Notes under the pieces: model-generated | Told to the model about the DNA's origin: nothing | What the model saw: the letters and a program-made list of their open reading frames with translations, nothing else | Database searches by the model: none | Program-made: the position numbers and the translations under genes | Assembly: GCA_934254825.1 (NCBI GenBank) | Contig: CAKQMB010000002.1 | Location: forward strand, 1-64,000 | Length of the DNA: 64,000 nucleotides | Direction of reading: 5' to 3' | Source: an uncultured Clostridia bacterium | Lineage (GTDB): Bacteria; Bacillota; Clostridia; Christensenellales; Borkfalkiaceae | In this document: positions 17,712-26,105 of the stretch, in pieces | Layout: each line of letters opens with the position of its first letter | Numbering within the stretch: the first letter of the stretch is position 1

Positions 17712-19790
17712 ATGGATAAAATTAAAAAGATTTTTGCGTTCGTTCTTATTTTCGTTTTCGCTTTATCGCTGGCGATAAGCTGTAAAAGCGGCGGCGAGTC
17801 GGACTCTTCGTCCGCAAGCCACACGGGCGGTTCGTCTTCGGAGTCGGAAAGTTCGGGCGAAAACTATTCTTCCGCGCTTCGGACGCAGGGCATAGATTTC
17901 GGAACGTCCGTAGGTCTTGTCAAAGATTATGCGGTCGTGATTTCCTCTTCCGCAACGGCGACCGAAAAATACGCCGCGGAACAACTTATAAAATACGTTT
18001 CCGAAGTTACGGGCAAAACGCTTAATTATACCGCGGACGATTCGTCCGCAAAAGGAAAGATAATTTCCGTCGGGCGCACGGCGGCTCTCGAAGGTTCGGG
18101 CGTCAAAGCGGACAAATCCGAGCTTAAAACGGACGGATTTATCATAAAAACCGACGGCGAGTCGCTTTATATCTGCGGCGGAGAGGACAGAGGAACGCTT
18201 TACGGAGTTTACGACTTTTTAGAGTATTTCCTCGGCGTTAAGTTCCTTACGGCGGACGTGACTTACGTTCCCGAAAACCCGTCCGCAAGCGTGTTTAAGG
18301 CGGACAGAACGGAAATTCCCGCGTTCGATTACAGGGTTTATCTCGATCCGTCATCGTTTTTCAACGACAGTACCGAGCTTACCACCGCGCGCCGCTTCAC
18401 TTCGGAATATCTTAAAATTCCCGACAGCGCGGGCGGAAATCTCAAATGGTATCAGGGCTACGACACGCATAACGCCCTTCAATGGGTAAAGGTTACGAAA
18501 TACCTTAAAAACGGAAAAATCGACCCGATTTACGTCGAAGCGTTCGCTAACGACGGCAGTAACGTGGTTATCGACGAGCATATCGGCGGACTTTGCCTTT
18601 ACGCGGCTGATCTTTGCTACACGGACGGTATAAACGAAGACGGAACTTACGCCGCCGAAACGACCGCGAGCGACGGCTCGACGAGAAAAACGGCTATCGG
18701 AATGGCGATAGAAGGTATGACGGAAGTCATCAAAAACGATAAGGATAACAATAATTATTACCTTTTCGGTCAGAGCGATTTGTATTCCCGCCCCTGCCTT
18801 TGCGCGCGTTGCGTGGCGGCTTCTAAAAAGTACGGCGATTCGGGCATAATGATAAGATTTATCAACGCCCTTTCGGAAGCCGTGGAAAAGTTCGCGGCGG
18901 AAGAGAATATCGAGCGCGAAATAAACGTGGTCACGTTCGCTTATCAGTGGTCGGCTCAGCCGCCCGTCGATAAAAACGCCGACGGAACTTATACCGTTAA
19001 GGATAAAACGTGCGTTCCGAGAGCCAACGTCACCGTAAGGCTTGCGCCTATCGGAATGAACAGATTCGTTACCTATAAAAATCCCGTTCAGGACAACAAC
19101 GCTTACGGTTCCGATTATATGGAAAAGTGGGCTTCGATCTGCAACAGGTTCATGGTCTGGGATTACACGACTTACAACCCGAGACATTACTGGTGGTACC
19201 CCGCTTACACGACATGGCGCGATCGCCTGACCGATATGAAAAATATGGGCGTCGTGTATGCGATGCTTCAATCCAACTATCAGGAAAGGACTATTTATCA
19301 GACGATTTTCGAGCCTTACGTCGCTTCCAAAATGCTCTGGAATCCCGATTACGATATGAACGAGCTTATCGCCGAGTTCAACAGATATTATTTCGGCGAG
19401 ATCGGCGGAGAGTACGCGACGAATTACGTTTCGCTTATGACGGCAAAATGCTACGCGGAGCTTTCCGTAAACGATTATAAAGAAACGGTCGCGCTGTCGT
19501 TCGCGAACAAGGGATTTTTGAAATCGATGATTTCGCTTATCGACGAAGCCGAAGAAAAAATCAATTCAAGCTCGCTCGGGGCGGAAGAAAAATCGGCTTA
19601 CGTCCGTCGGCTCGAAGTTCTCAAATTCCAGCCGAGATATATGTATCTTTACGATTATATGCAGTACGAAACCGATCAGGTTATGATGAATATCGAGGCT
19701 AAACAGTTTATTCTGGACGTTATGAGCGCAGGCGGCGTTTACTGGGCGGAAGGAAAACTGTTCGACGCGGAAAACATTATATTCAGATAA
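17712..19790 (+). CDS. DUF4838 lipoprotein, putative glycosidase
   Basis: A 692-residue lipoprotein with lipobox AISC (Cys24) and a Ser-rich linker. The first ~170 mature residues resemble the alpha-glucuronidase/hexosaminidase-type N-terminal domain: TATEKYAAEQLIKYVSEVTG, then ESLYICGGEDRGTLYGVYDF and LEYFLGVKFL. The rest fits DUF4838, a TIM-barrel-like domain found with such N-terminal domains, with NYYLFGQSDLYSRPCLCARC, NRFMVWDYTTYNPRHYWWYP and a helical tail. Activity is unproven for this family; a surface glycoside hydrolase is the likely role. It starts 3 nt after the previous stop. Confidence 0.75.
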   Translation: MDKIKKIFAFVLIFVFALSLAISCKSGGESDSSSASHTGGSSSESESSGENYSSALRTQGIDFGTSVGLVKDYAVVISSSATATEKYAAEQLIKYVSEVTGKTLNYTADDSSAKGKIISVGRTAALEGSGVKADKSELKTDGFIIKTDGESLYICGGEDRGTLYGVYDFLEYFLGVKFLTADVTYVPENPSASVFKADRTEIPAFDYRVYLDPSSFFNDSTELTTARRFTSEYLKIPDSAGGNLKWYQGYDTHNALQWVKVTKYLKNGKIDPIYVEAFANDGSNVVIDEHIGGLCLYAADLCYTDGINEDGTYAAETTASDGSTRKTAIGMAIEGMTEVIKNDKDNNNYYLFGQSDLYSRPCLCARCVAASKKYGDSGIMIRFINALSEAVEKFAAEENIEREINVVTFAYQWSAQPPVDKNADGTYTVKDKTCVPRANVTVRLAPIGMNRFVTYKNPVQDNNAYGSDYMEKWASICNRFMVWDYTTYNPRHYWWYPAYTTWRDRLTDMKNMGVVYAMLQSNYQERTIYQTIFEPYVASKMLWNPDYDMNELIAEFNRYYFGEIGGEYATNYVSLMTAKCYAELSVNDYKETVALSFANKGFLKSMISLIDEAEEKINSSSLGAEEKSAYVRRLEVLKFQPRYMYLYDYMQYETDQVMMNIEAKQFILDVMSAGGVYWAEGKLFDAENIIFR

Positions 19791-19907
19791 AAACGATAAA
19801 AAAGGAAAACAGTCTTTATCCGCTCGCGTTTGCGCTTTTGCGTAGCCACAATTACTTGCGGCTAGCCGCCTGCGGTTTGAAAGGACTTAAAATAACGGAG
19901 GTAAAAT

Positions 19908-22556
19908 ATGAGAAAACTTAGGTTTATGGCTCTTATCGCCATGATCTGTATGTTGTCGCTTTTCGTTTTCGCCGCGTGCGATAACGGCGGAGCGGGAACA
20001 AGCGAATCGGACGGCTCGGTTTCGGCTTCGGACTCGGACAAAGCGTCCGAAAGCGGAGACAAAACGGAACTTGCCGCTCCCGTAATTTCGCTCGGAGACG
20101 ATTATTCGGTTTCCTGGGCGGCTGTGGATGCCGCGACGGGTTATAAGGTGAACGTCAACGGCGAAGATCTTAACGTGACCGCGGATACTTCGTTCCCCGC
20201 GTTCAAAGCCGCGGGAAGTTACGCGATCAAAGTCAAAGCCGTGGGCGATAACGCGGAAAGCGAATATTCGAACGTCGTCGATTATTCGGCGTATTCGGTA
20301 GAACTCGCGGTCGGCGAAGGCTATCTGCTTACGGGCGATACGCTCGTTTACGGCGGAAAGGACTATTCTTTCTCGTTTGAAATCGTCGGCGAAGCTTATG
20401 AAAACAGCACGCCCGCGATAAAAATCAACGGCAAAGCCGCAGAAGCGGGCGAGGACGGAAAATATACCGTTAAAAACGTAAGCGAAAATCTTAAAATCAC
20501 CGTCGAGGGCGTTAAAAAAACCGAATTCGCGGTAACTATTCCTTTCGACGTCGCTTACGATATAAAGGGCGAGGCCAAGGTCGTTTACGGCGAAGATTAT
20601 TCGTTCGAAGTCGAAAAGGCGATCGGCTATGACAAGAGCGATCTTACCGTGAAAGTCAACGGCGAAGTCGTGGAAGCCGGCGAAGACGGAAAGTATACCG
20701 TAAAAGCGGTTAAAAGCAATCTCGTAATAACCGTAGAGGGCGCGACCAAAAACGTTTATAACGTTACCCTTCCCGAAAGCGTTGCGTTTACGATTACTGG
20801 CGCAAATACGGTTGTTTACTGGGAAAATTATTCGTTCGTTCTCGAAATCAAAGATGGTTACGATAAAACAAACCTCGTCGTTAAAGCGAACGAAATGAGA
20901 ATTGCCGCGGGCGAGGACGGAAAAACTTACACGCTCTCGAACGTTACCGAGGATCTCGTAATAACCGTCGAGGGACTTAATATTATAAAATACGACGTTA
21001 CTTTAACCGAGGGAACGGGTTACGTTCTTACGGGCGAAGAAAAGATCGAACACGGCGGAAAATATTCGTTCGGACTTACGATAAGCGAGGGTTATACGAA
21101 CAGCGTTCCCGTCGTCAAAGTCAACGGTAATATCGTTGCGGCGGGCGAAGACGGCAGATACACCGTGGAAAACGTTACCGAAGCTCTGACGATAACCGTA
21201 GAAGGCGTCGTTATCAACACTTATACCGTTTCGGTTGCCGACGGTAACGGCTTTAACGCCGACGCCGCCGAAAAAACGGTCGCTCACGGCGAAAGCGTAA
21301 GCTTTACCGTTGCCGCGGCGAACGAAGAAGACGTTATAAAAGTATTTAACGGCGAAACGGAAATCGCGTGCGAAGACGGGGTTTACACTGTCTCGAACGT
21401 TAAATCGGACGTTGTTTTAACCGTTAAGGTTTACGACCTCGCAAATCAGATACTTCTTGCTATCAACTGGGATTCTTACGACGGCACTTCCGTCACCGAA
21501 TCGATAAACGGCATAACCGTAAGAGGATGGCAGTTCGGAATAAGCGCGGAATATTTGCAGAAAGCAATCGAAAAGGGCTACACGCATCTTAGATTGGACT
21601 ACACGACGGTAAATCACTCGGACGGAACGAATCAGGGCGTATTTATGGACGTTCCCGGAACGGCTTATCAGAAATGTTATCCGGGTCAAGGCTCTGCGAG
21701 ATTCGATCTGACAATGTTTAAAAAAGAGGATAATTCTTACGCTAATATTTGGATGCAGGGAAGAAATTCGGAAAGCTGGGGAGACGCGAAAGATATCGCC
21801 ATGACGGTTACCGCCGCCGCACTTTTCAAGAGTGAAGAAACGACAAAATGGACGAAGAGTAATCCGAAAGTTTATTGCGCGATAGAAGAGGACGGATATA
21901 TAGTTCTCGATACTATTTATGCAGGTAATGACGCCCATGTTGTTTCTACCGCCGAATGGTGGAAACGTTACGCGAGCAATCCGATAACAAGCAAGGAGCA
22001 AAATACGATAGTTTTCACAGGCAGATATCTTAATGCTGGTAGCAACGAACGTGGTGCGATTTTCGGTGGGGCGGGTAGCCCCGTAGCACCGATCGGGGGC
22101 GCGAGTACAGAGTTTTGTGTAGGCTATCATAACGACTTCGTTTATGCCGAAGGAAATCAGCTTTATTTGGCTTTGGATAGAGAGGGCGTATATCAACTCA
22201 AAGTCGGCGATTTCGTTTCGAGCCGTAATTCTTCGGGCGGTTTTTCCGTTGATTTTACGAGCGGAAACAGCTTTAAACTTGTTATGCCGGACGGAGGTAA
22301 ATTTGTTTATATATTCACGCAGGATATGATCGCCGCGGGTTACAAGAAAATCCGCGTTACGGCAAGCGAATATACTTCCGGTCAGGTGTGGATAGGTAAC
22401 GACAACTGGACACCCGGAAGCGGCGGAATGGCGGGGCTTAACGGCGGCGAAAGCAAAGAACTCGATCTTTCTATGTTCACCGAGGACTATCCGTATTTCC
22501 AGATATTCGCAAGCGGAAACATAGACGTTACGATAACATACGAATTTATAAAGTAA
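19908..22556 (+). CDS. lipoprotein with about five tandem beta repeats and a C-terminal binding domain
   Basis: An 882-residue lipoprotein, lipobox FAAC (Cys24), followed by an acidic Ser-rich linker and a fibronectin-like unit (APVISLGDDYSVSWAAVDAA). Residues about 130-520 are roughly five repeats of 70-80 residues, each with the pattern YSF...I..GY, KVNG..V.AGEDG.YTV, and ITVEG. The last ~350 residues look like paired carbohydrate-binding beta-sandwiches. Likely a long spacer that presents a glycan-binding head. It closes the operon, 117 nt after the DUF4838 gene and before the terminator at 22604. No known family recognised for the head domain. Confidence 0.7.
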   Translation: MRKLRFMALIAMICMLSLFVFAACDNGGAGTSESDGSVSASDSDKASESGDKTELAAPVISLGDDYSVSWAAVDAATGYKVNVNGEDLNVTADTSFPAFKAAGSYAIKVKAVGDNAESEYSNVVDYSAYSVELAVGEGYLLTGDTLVYGGKDYSFSFEIVGEAYENSTPAIKINGKAAEAGEDGKYTVKNVSENLKITVEGVKKTEFAVTIPFDVAYDIKGEAKVVYGEDYSFEVEKAIGYDKSDLTVKVNGEVVEAGEDGKYTVKAVKSNLVITVEGATKNVYNVTLPESVAFTITGANTVVYWENYSFVLEIKDGYDKTNLVVKANEMRIAAGEDGKTYTLSNVTEDLVITVEGLNIIKYDVTLTEGTGYVLTGEEKIEHGGKYSFGLTISEGYTNSVPVVKVNGNIVAAGEDGRYTVENVTEALTITVEGVVINTYTVSVADGNGFNADAAEKTVAHGESVSFTVAAANEEDVIKVFNGETEIACEDGVYTVSNVKSDVVLTVKVYDLANQILLAINWDSYDGTSVTESINGITVRGWQFGISAEYLQKAIEKGYTHLRLDYTTVNHSDGTNQGVFMDVPGTAYQKCYPGQGSARFDLTMFKKEDNSYANIWMQGRNSESWGDAKDIAMTVTAAALFKSEETTKWTKSNPKVYCAIEEDGYIVLDTIYAGNDAHVVSTAEWWKRYASNPITSKEQNTIVFTGRYLNAGSNERGAIFGGAGSPVAPIGGASTEFCVGYHNDFVYAEGNQLYLALDREGVYQLKVGDFVSSRNSSGGFSVDFTSGNSFKLVMPDGGKFVYIFTQDMIAAGYKKIRVTASEYTSGQVWIGNDNWTPGSGGMAGLNGGESKELDLSMFTEDYPYFQIFASGNIDVTITYEFIK

Positions 22557-22603
22557 TTTCGCTGTAAAAACTTAAAGCTTCCGCGCAAGCGGAAAAGTAA
22601 ACG

Positions 22604-22636
22604 AAAAGACGATCCGAAAAGGGTCGTCTTTTTTGC
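22604..22636 (+). terminator. terminator of the first glycan operon
   Basis: AAAAGACGATCC pairs with GGGTCGTCTTTT around a 5-nt loop GAAAA, followed by further T residues. It lies between this operon and the convergent second AraC gene. Confidence 0.8.
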
Positions 22637-22646
22637 AAAAACAAGG

Positions 22647-22661
22647 CTATAAGTCGATTAA
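22647..22661 (-). repeat. 3'-end motif TTAATCGACTTATAG, copy 1
   Basis: One of five copies of a 14-15 nt motif in the window. This one lies on the coding strand of the second AraC gene and overlaps its TAA stop. A T-rich tail follows. Confidence 0.6.
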
Positions 22662-23605
22662 CCGCGTTTTTTATCGGGCATTGAATATTTATTTCCGCTA
22701 GGAATGGCGGGGTTGAAATTCTTCGGCGAAACGCCGTAAAATTCTTTGAACGCTTTTGAAAAGGAGTAAACGGAAGTGTAACCGAGCGTTTCGGCGGCTT
22801 TGGAAACGGAAAATCGTTCGTCGCATATCAGAGTTTTGGCACGTTCCATTTTTGCGGAAAGATAGTATTCCGTAATCGATTTTCCCGTCTGCTTTTTGAA
22901 AATTTTCGACAGATAAGAGTAGTTGTAATTCATATAATCGGCGATTTCCGAAAGATTGCGGACGGAAAGCAGATTGAGCGAAAGATAACGCATAATCATA
23001 AAAGTGAGTTGCGCTTCCGTTTTCGGATTGTCGGCGCCGGACTCGGAAGAAACAAAAAACTTCGGGATAAGAAGAACAAGCTGTTCGAGCGTAAGCGAAA
23101 GCAGTCTGTTTTCGGCGTAACTTTTGTCGGGCGTAGCGGATTTTTCGCGTGTTGCGGCGTCTTTCCCCTCGGAAAGTTCCAAAATCATAAGATCTATGAG
23201 TTGAGGGATAAGCGAATTACGGAAAACGCGGGATTTTTGCGCGTCTACGCTTAAAACGAGGTTATCGAAAATCGATTTGTATTTTTCGTCGACAAAATAA
23301 AACGAAAAAAAAGAATACGTCAGCCGATCGTCGGGCGAGGAGCGCACGCTGTGTACGTCGTAAGGAAAGGAGAGATAAATGTCGCCGCTTTCGATAAGTT
23401 CTTCCGCGCCGTTGGTCGAAATAATGCCTTTGCCCGCGTGGGCTATGGTAAGTTCGAACCAATGCAGATGAAGATGCGGCGGCGAAAACGTGTCGGAATC
23501 GCAGATTTTCTTTCCTATCTGATAAAGTCCTATGCCGTTTATTACGAGCGGCGAAGTTATAAACTGATAATCGATCAGGTATTTTCCGTCTTCGGAGTTG
23601 TTCAT
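22658..23605 (-). CDS. AraC-family transcriptional regulator
   Basis: A 315-residue regulator. The N-terminal half has a cupin-type sensor (PPHLHLHWFELTIAHAGKGI, ESGDIYLSFPYDVHSVRSSP). The C-terminal ~100 residues are the double helix-turn-helix with NLSEIADYMNYNYSYLSKIF and VSKAAETLGYTSVYSFSKAF then KEFYGVSPKNF. The ATG at 23605 begins MNNSEDGKYL. The upstream extension is hydrophobic and reads through the gene's promoter, so I reject it. There is no Shine-Dalgarno and the -10 box ends 6 nt before the ATG, as for the AraC gene at 4561. It may act on the preceding operon or on the surface-protein gene at 24125; the sequence does not decide. Confidence 0.85.
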   Translation of the reverse strand: MNNSEDGKYLIDYQFITSPLVINGIGLYQIGKKICDSDTFSPPHLHLHWFELTIAHAGKGIISTNGAEELIESGDIYLSFPYDVHSVRSSPDDRLTYSFFSFYFVDEKYKSIFDNLVLSVDAQKSRVFRNSLIPQLIDLMILELSEGKDAATREKSATPDKSYAENRLLSLTLEQLVLLIPKFFVSSESGADNPKTEAQLTFMIMRYLSLNLLSVRNLSEIADYMNYNYSYLSKIFKKQTGKSITEYYLSAKMERAKTLICDERFSVSKAAETLGYTSVYSFSKAFKEFYGVSPKNFNPAIPSGNKYSMPDKKRG

Positions 23606-23611
23606 AACAAA

Positions 23612-23640
23612 ATAATAGCAGAAAATTTCCCGTAACGCAA
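23612..23640 (-). promoter_or_regulatory. promoter of the second AraC gene
   Basis: On the minus strand: TTGCGT, 17 nt, TATTAT, then 6 nt to the ATG. The geometry is identical to the promoter at 5482-5510. Confidence 0.65.
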
Positions 23641-23687
23641 CGATTATTTGCAAAAACAAAACAAGAAACAATGAAAACGTTTTTATT

Positions 23688-23792
23688 TGTAAAAAGCTGC
23701 GAGCCTTTCCTCTTCGGATCGGTTTGCAGCTTCTTTTTGCTCTTACAGATTAGAAAATATGTGCATCTAATATGTTAATAGATGTACAATAC
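23688..23792 (-). ncRNA. possible ~105-nt small RNA
   Basis: A consensus minus-strand promoter (23799-23827) is followed after about 100 nt by a terminator hairpin with a T tract. No open reading frame with a ribosome site lies between. The RNA would begin with a stem-loop formed by the left 27-bp repeat. It could be a stable sRNA or simply the OFF-state transcript of an invertible promoter. Confidence 0.35.
23694..23740. terminator. bidirectional terminator between the inverted-repeat promoter and AraC
   Basis: AAGCTGCGAGCC (23694-23705) pairs with GGTTTGCAGCTT (23721-23732), 12 bp including three G-T pairs on the RNA. Both strands continue into T tracts: TTCTTTTT on plus, TTTTTA on minus. 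It lies upstream of two divergent genes, an odd place for a terminator unless it stops the minus-strand transcript from 23799-23827. Confidence 0.65.
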
Positions 23793-23948
23793 GGATAGAT
23801 TATAGCAAAAAATGAACGTAATGTCAATGATTATTTTGAGAAAACATTTCAAATTTGCAAATTTTTGTTAAATTATGGTTTTTCTATTGTCTTTTTTTTG
23901 TCGATCGATCTTCGATTTGTGCATCTATTAACATAATAGATGCACAAA
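23761..23948. repeat. inverted repeats flanking a promoter: candidate invertible element
   Basis: The left repeat (23761-23787) and right repeat (23919-23945) are 27 bp and inverted relative to each other, with two mismatches. Each has 9-bp palindromic arms GTGCATCTA and TAGATG(T/C)AC around an asymmetric centre (ATATGTTAA versus TTATGTTAA on the matching strand). The right one is extended by TTT and AAA, so it is a perfect hairpin of 14-bp arms at 23916-23948. The enclosed 131 bp is AT-rich and holds one consensus promoter. Arms plus an asymmetric spacer resemble tyrosine-recombinase sites. No recombinase gene is in the window. Confidence 0.6.
23799..23827 (-). promoter_or_regulatory. consensus promoter inside the inverted-repeat element
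   Basis: On the minus strand: TTGACA, 17 nt, TATAAT, both boxes perfect. As drawn it fires toward 23760, away from the surface-protein gene. Inversion of the segment would aim it at 24125. Confidence 0.75.
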
Positions 23949-24124
23949 TCATAGCCCGAGTAAAAGCGAAAAAAGCTTTGAAATCGGGTAAAAATCAAAT
24001 TTTGCGGAGGGGGAATAAATTTCGGAAAAGTAAATAAATATTTAACGGTAACAATAATTGATCGGGAAGGTAAAACCCTTGCCCGGCAAACAAAAAAACA
24101 AAATTTAAAAAAGGAGAAAATTTT
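23949..24124 (+). other. leader region of the surface-protein gene
   Basis: No gene. It holds two possible leader hairpins: nested CCCGA/TCGGG with AAAGC/GCTTT at about 23957-23989, and CGGGAAGG/CCTTGCCCG at about 24062-24084. A good AAGGAG site lies before the ATG. I see no convincing plus-strand promoter here. Confidence 0.45.
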
Positions 24125-25771
24125 ATGACAAAATCAATCAAAAGAAACGTAATCGTTTCGTCGCTGCTTGCGATTTGTCTTTGCGTAAGTCTTATCGCGG
24201 GCGCAACGTTTGCGATATTCACGTCGGAAAGCAAAGTAAATATCGCGGTAACAAGCGGCAAAGTAAAAGTCACCGCGACAATAAGCGACTTCGCGGCTTA
24301 TTCGCCCAAGTTGATATCCGCAGAGGAGGGTAACGCAATTCTCGACGACACCAATATGGCTGTCGACGCCGCCGATGAAAACGAAAAGATTTTCGGAAAC
24401 GGCGGAACCGCAAAACTCAGTTATGCGGAAGACGGAACGGCGATTATCGAGCTTAGAAGCATAACTCCCGGCGATAGCGTTACTTTTAAAATCACGGTAA
24501 CCAATCACAGCAACGTAAAAGCAAAATACAGAACGCTCGTTGCAAAAGCGGACGGTAGCGACGACGTTTTATACGGAGCGCTTGTATTTAACGTAGGCGG
24601 AATGACCGTTGACGGTAAATCTGCGTGGAACGAACTCGCTCCCGTAACGGACGATAACGGCGCCGAAGTTGCCGCATACGAATGCGGCGTCGAACTTCCC
24701 GCGAAGGTTTCGGGTGAAGAGTACATGGGAAAGACCTGTTCGATAGTGTTTGCGGTAGAAGCCGTTCAGGGCAACGTCGACACGACCGAGACTGTCGTTG
24801 TCGGTCAGGATGCTTTGAACAATGACCTTACGCTTGCCGATCTCAAAGACGAAAACGGAAATATTTCCCCCGTGGAAGTCACGCTCGGCGACGCGGAGAC
24901 AACGGATATCGCATACAGCGAACACAGCAGCGGTTACACGGGCAAAGGCGTTATGCTCGGCAGTACGAATCTGAATAAGTACGGCGCTACACCTGCCGCT
25001 GTCGGAGAATATAAATTCACGTTTAAAGACGGAACCATTACAAGCGCGGCGACGGGTTACAGTTCTATCGACGGCTATAAAGATACATCCGTCTATATGC
25101 TTGTTCCCGCTAACAGCGACGTTGTATTCGAGAATATGACTTTCAACGGAGTGGTCAGCTTCGATATTCAGAAGTATACTTCTCCTTGGAGCAATCTTAA
25201 TTCCATTACCTTTAAAAATTGTGTATTTAACGGTATAATCATCGGCACTTGCCCCGCTTCCAACGTAACGTTTGACGGTTGCGTTTTCAATGCGTACACC
25301 AATACCGCAAGCGCAAACAATTCCAACCCAATCTGGTGGCGTGAAGACACGGAAGGCTCCGACGCAAACGCAAATCCCATAAAGACGTTTACTTTTGTAA
25401 ATAACAAGGTTACAAGTACCCGTCCCGTAAAAATCGAGCGCGTAGGCAAAACCGTAAGCCCGATTTTCACGATTAAAAACAACACGTTTGATATCAGCGC
25501 TCAGGCAGACGATACCGTTACAAAAAACATGGCTGTCAATATCGGTATGGGCGAAAAACCGAATCTCCCGTTTACGCTTATCGACGACGGAAATATAATT
25601 TCCGCGAACACGGCTGCGTTGTATACCGCTGCTCTTGCAAGCGGTTCTAACCAATACAAAGAGATGTCCGGTATGAAAGTTACTGACGCCGACGGAAACG
25701 ATAAGGTTATCACGGCTATGGTCTGGAAAACGACTACCGGTGAAACTTTCGAACTGAAAACCGTTGACTAA
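24125..25771 (+). CDS. secreted protein with SipW/TasA-type signal and beta-helix-like body
   Basis: A 548-residue exported protein. The start MTKSIKRNVIVSSLLAICLC, then GATFAIFTSESKVNIAVTSG and KVKVTA, matches the TasA/camelysin-type N-terminus processed by SipW-like signal peptidases. An N-terminal ~200-residue beta domain (SITPGDSVTFKITVTNHSNV) follows the TasA plan. The rest (NVTFDGCVFNAYTN, ITFKNCVFNGI) looks like a right-handed beta-helix. Such proteins form matrix fibres or surface layers. It stands alone: upstream is the inverted-repeat promoter element, downstream a strong terminator. Expression may be phase-variable (inference). No sipW is in the window. Confidence 0.7.
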   Translation: MTKSIKRNVIVSSLLAICLCVSLIAGATFAIFTSESKVNIAVTSGKVKVTATISDFAAYSPKLISAEEGNAILDDTNMAVDAADENEKIFGNGGTAKLSYAEDGTAIIELRSITPGDSVTFKITVTNHSNVKAKYRTLVAKADGSDDVLYGALVFNVGGMTVDGKSAWNELAPVTDDNGAEVAAYECGVELPAKVSGEEYMGKTCSIVFAVEAVQGNVDTTETVVVGQDALNNDLTLADLKDENGNISPVEVTLGDAETTDIAYSEHSSGYTGKGVMLGSTNLNKYGATPAAVGEYKFTFKDGTITSAATGYSSIDGYKDTSVYMLVPANSDVVFENMTFNGVVSFDIQKYTSPWSNLNSITFKNCVFNGIIIGTCPASNVTFDGCVFNAYTNTASANNSNPIWWREDTEGSDANANPIKTFTFVNNKVTSTRPVKIERVGKTVSPIFTIKNNTFDISAQADDTVTKNMAVNIGMGEKPNLPFTLIDDGNIISANTAALYTAALASGSNQYKEMSGMKVTDADGNDKVITAMVWKTTTGETFELKTVD

Positions 25772-25845
25772 ACGTTTTTCTTCGGTTTTTTCCGCCTGCG
25801 GGAGGAAAGATAACTTATAATATCGACAGATATCGACGATACGAT

Positions 25846-25881
25846 ACGCGGCGACCCGAAGTTTCGGGTCGCCGCGTTTTT
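25846..25881 (+). terminator. terminator of the surface-protein gene
   Basis: A 15-bp perfect stem, ACGCGGCGACCCGAA with TTCGGGTCGCCGCGT, a 2-nt minimal loop and a T tract. Confidence 0.9.
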
Positions 25882-25914
25882 ATGTCGCGTTCAAACTTTA
25901 TTGCTTTATTATAA

Positions 25915-25986
25915 CGCGCGAGCGTGGCGGCGTATCGGTCGATTTTTCGCCGTCCGACCACGGCTTGGATTATTCTTGTCCGGCAT
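25915..25986 (+). repeat. right-end fragment (type B) of the dispersed repeat
   Basis: Similar to the last ~70 bp of the copy at 51908-52186: GCGAGCG, then GTATCGGTCGA, CGCCGTCCGACCACGG and ATTATTCTTGTCCGGCAT. The left part is missing. The promoter of the next glycosidase gene begins 33 nt further on. Confidence 0.65.
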
Positions 25987-26018
25987 GAGGTTAAAAACTT
26001 AATTTGTTCGTTAAAGTA

Positions 26019-26048
26019 TTGACAATCCCTGTCGCTTTGTAGTAAAAT
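26019..26048 (+). promoter_or_regulatory. promoter of the GH43-like/SGNH pair
   Basis: TTGACA at 26019-26024, an 18-nt spacer and TAAAAT at 26043-26048. Confidence 0.65.
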
Positions 26049-26105
26049 ACGAAATACAAACGGGGCGTTTCCGATCCCCGAAAAATAAAAGAAGAGAGAA
26101 GAAAA

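Noticed and set aside
19838..19870. TAGCCACAATTACTTGCGG as a further repeat end
   Set aside because: Only the first eight bases match the type-A end and no core follows. The nearby GCGGCTAGCCGC palindrome is short. Probably chance.
4561..23605. Defence island or toxin-antitoxin system
   Set aside because: All genes here fit glycan uptake, envelope or regulation; no nuclease, kinase or toxin motif was found with the regulators.
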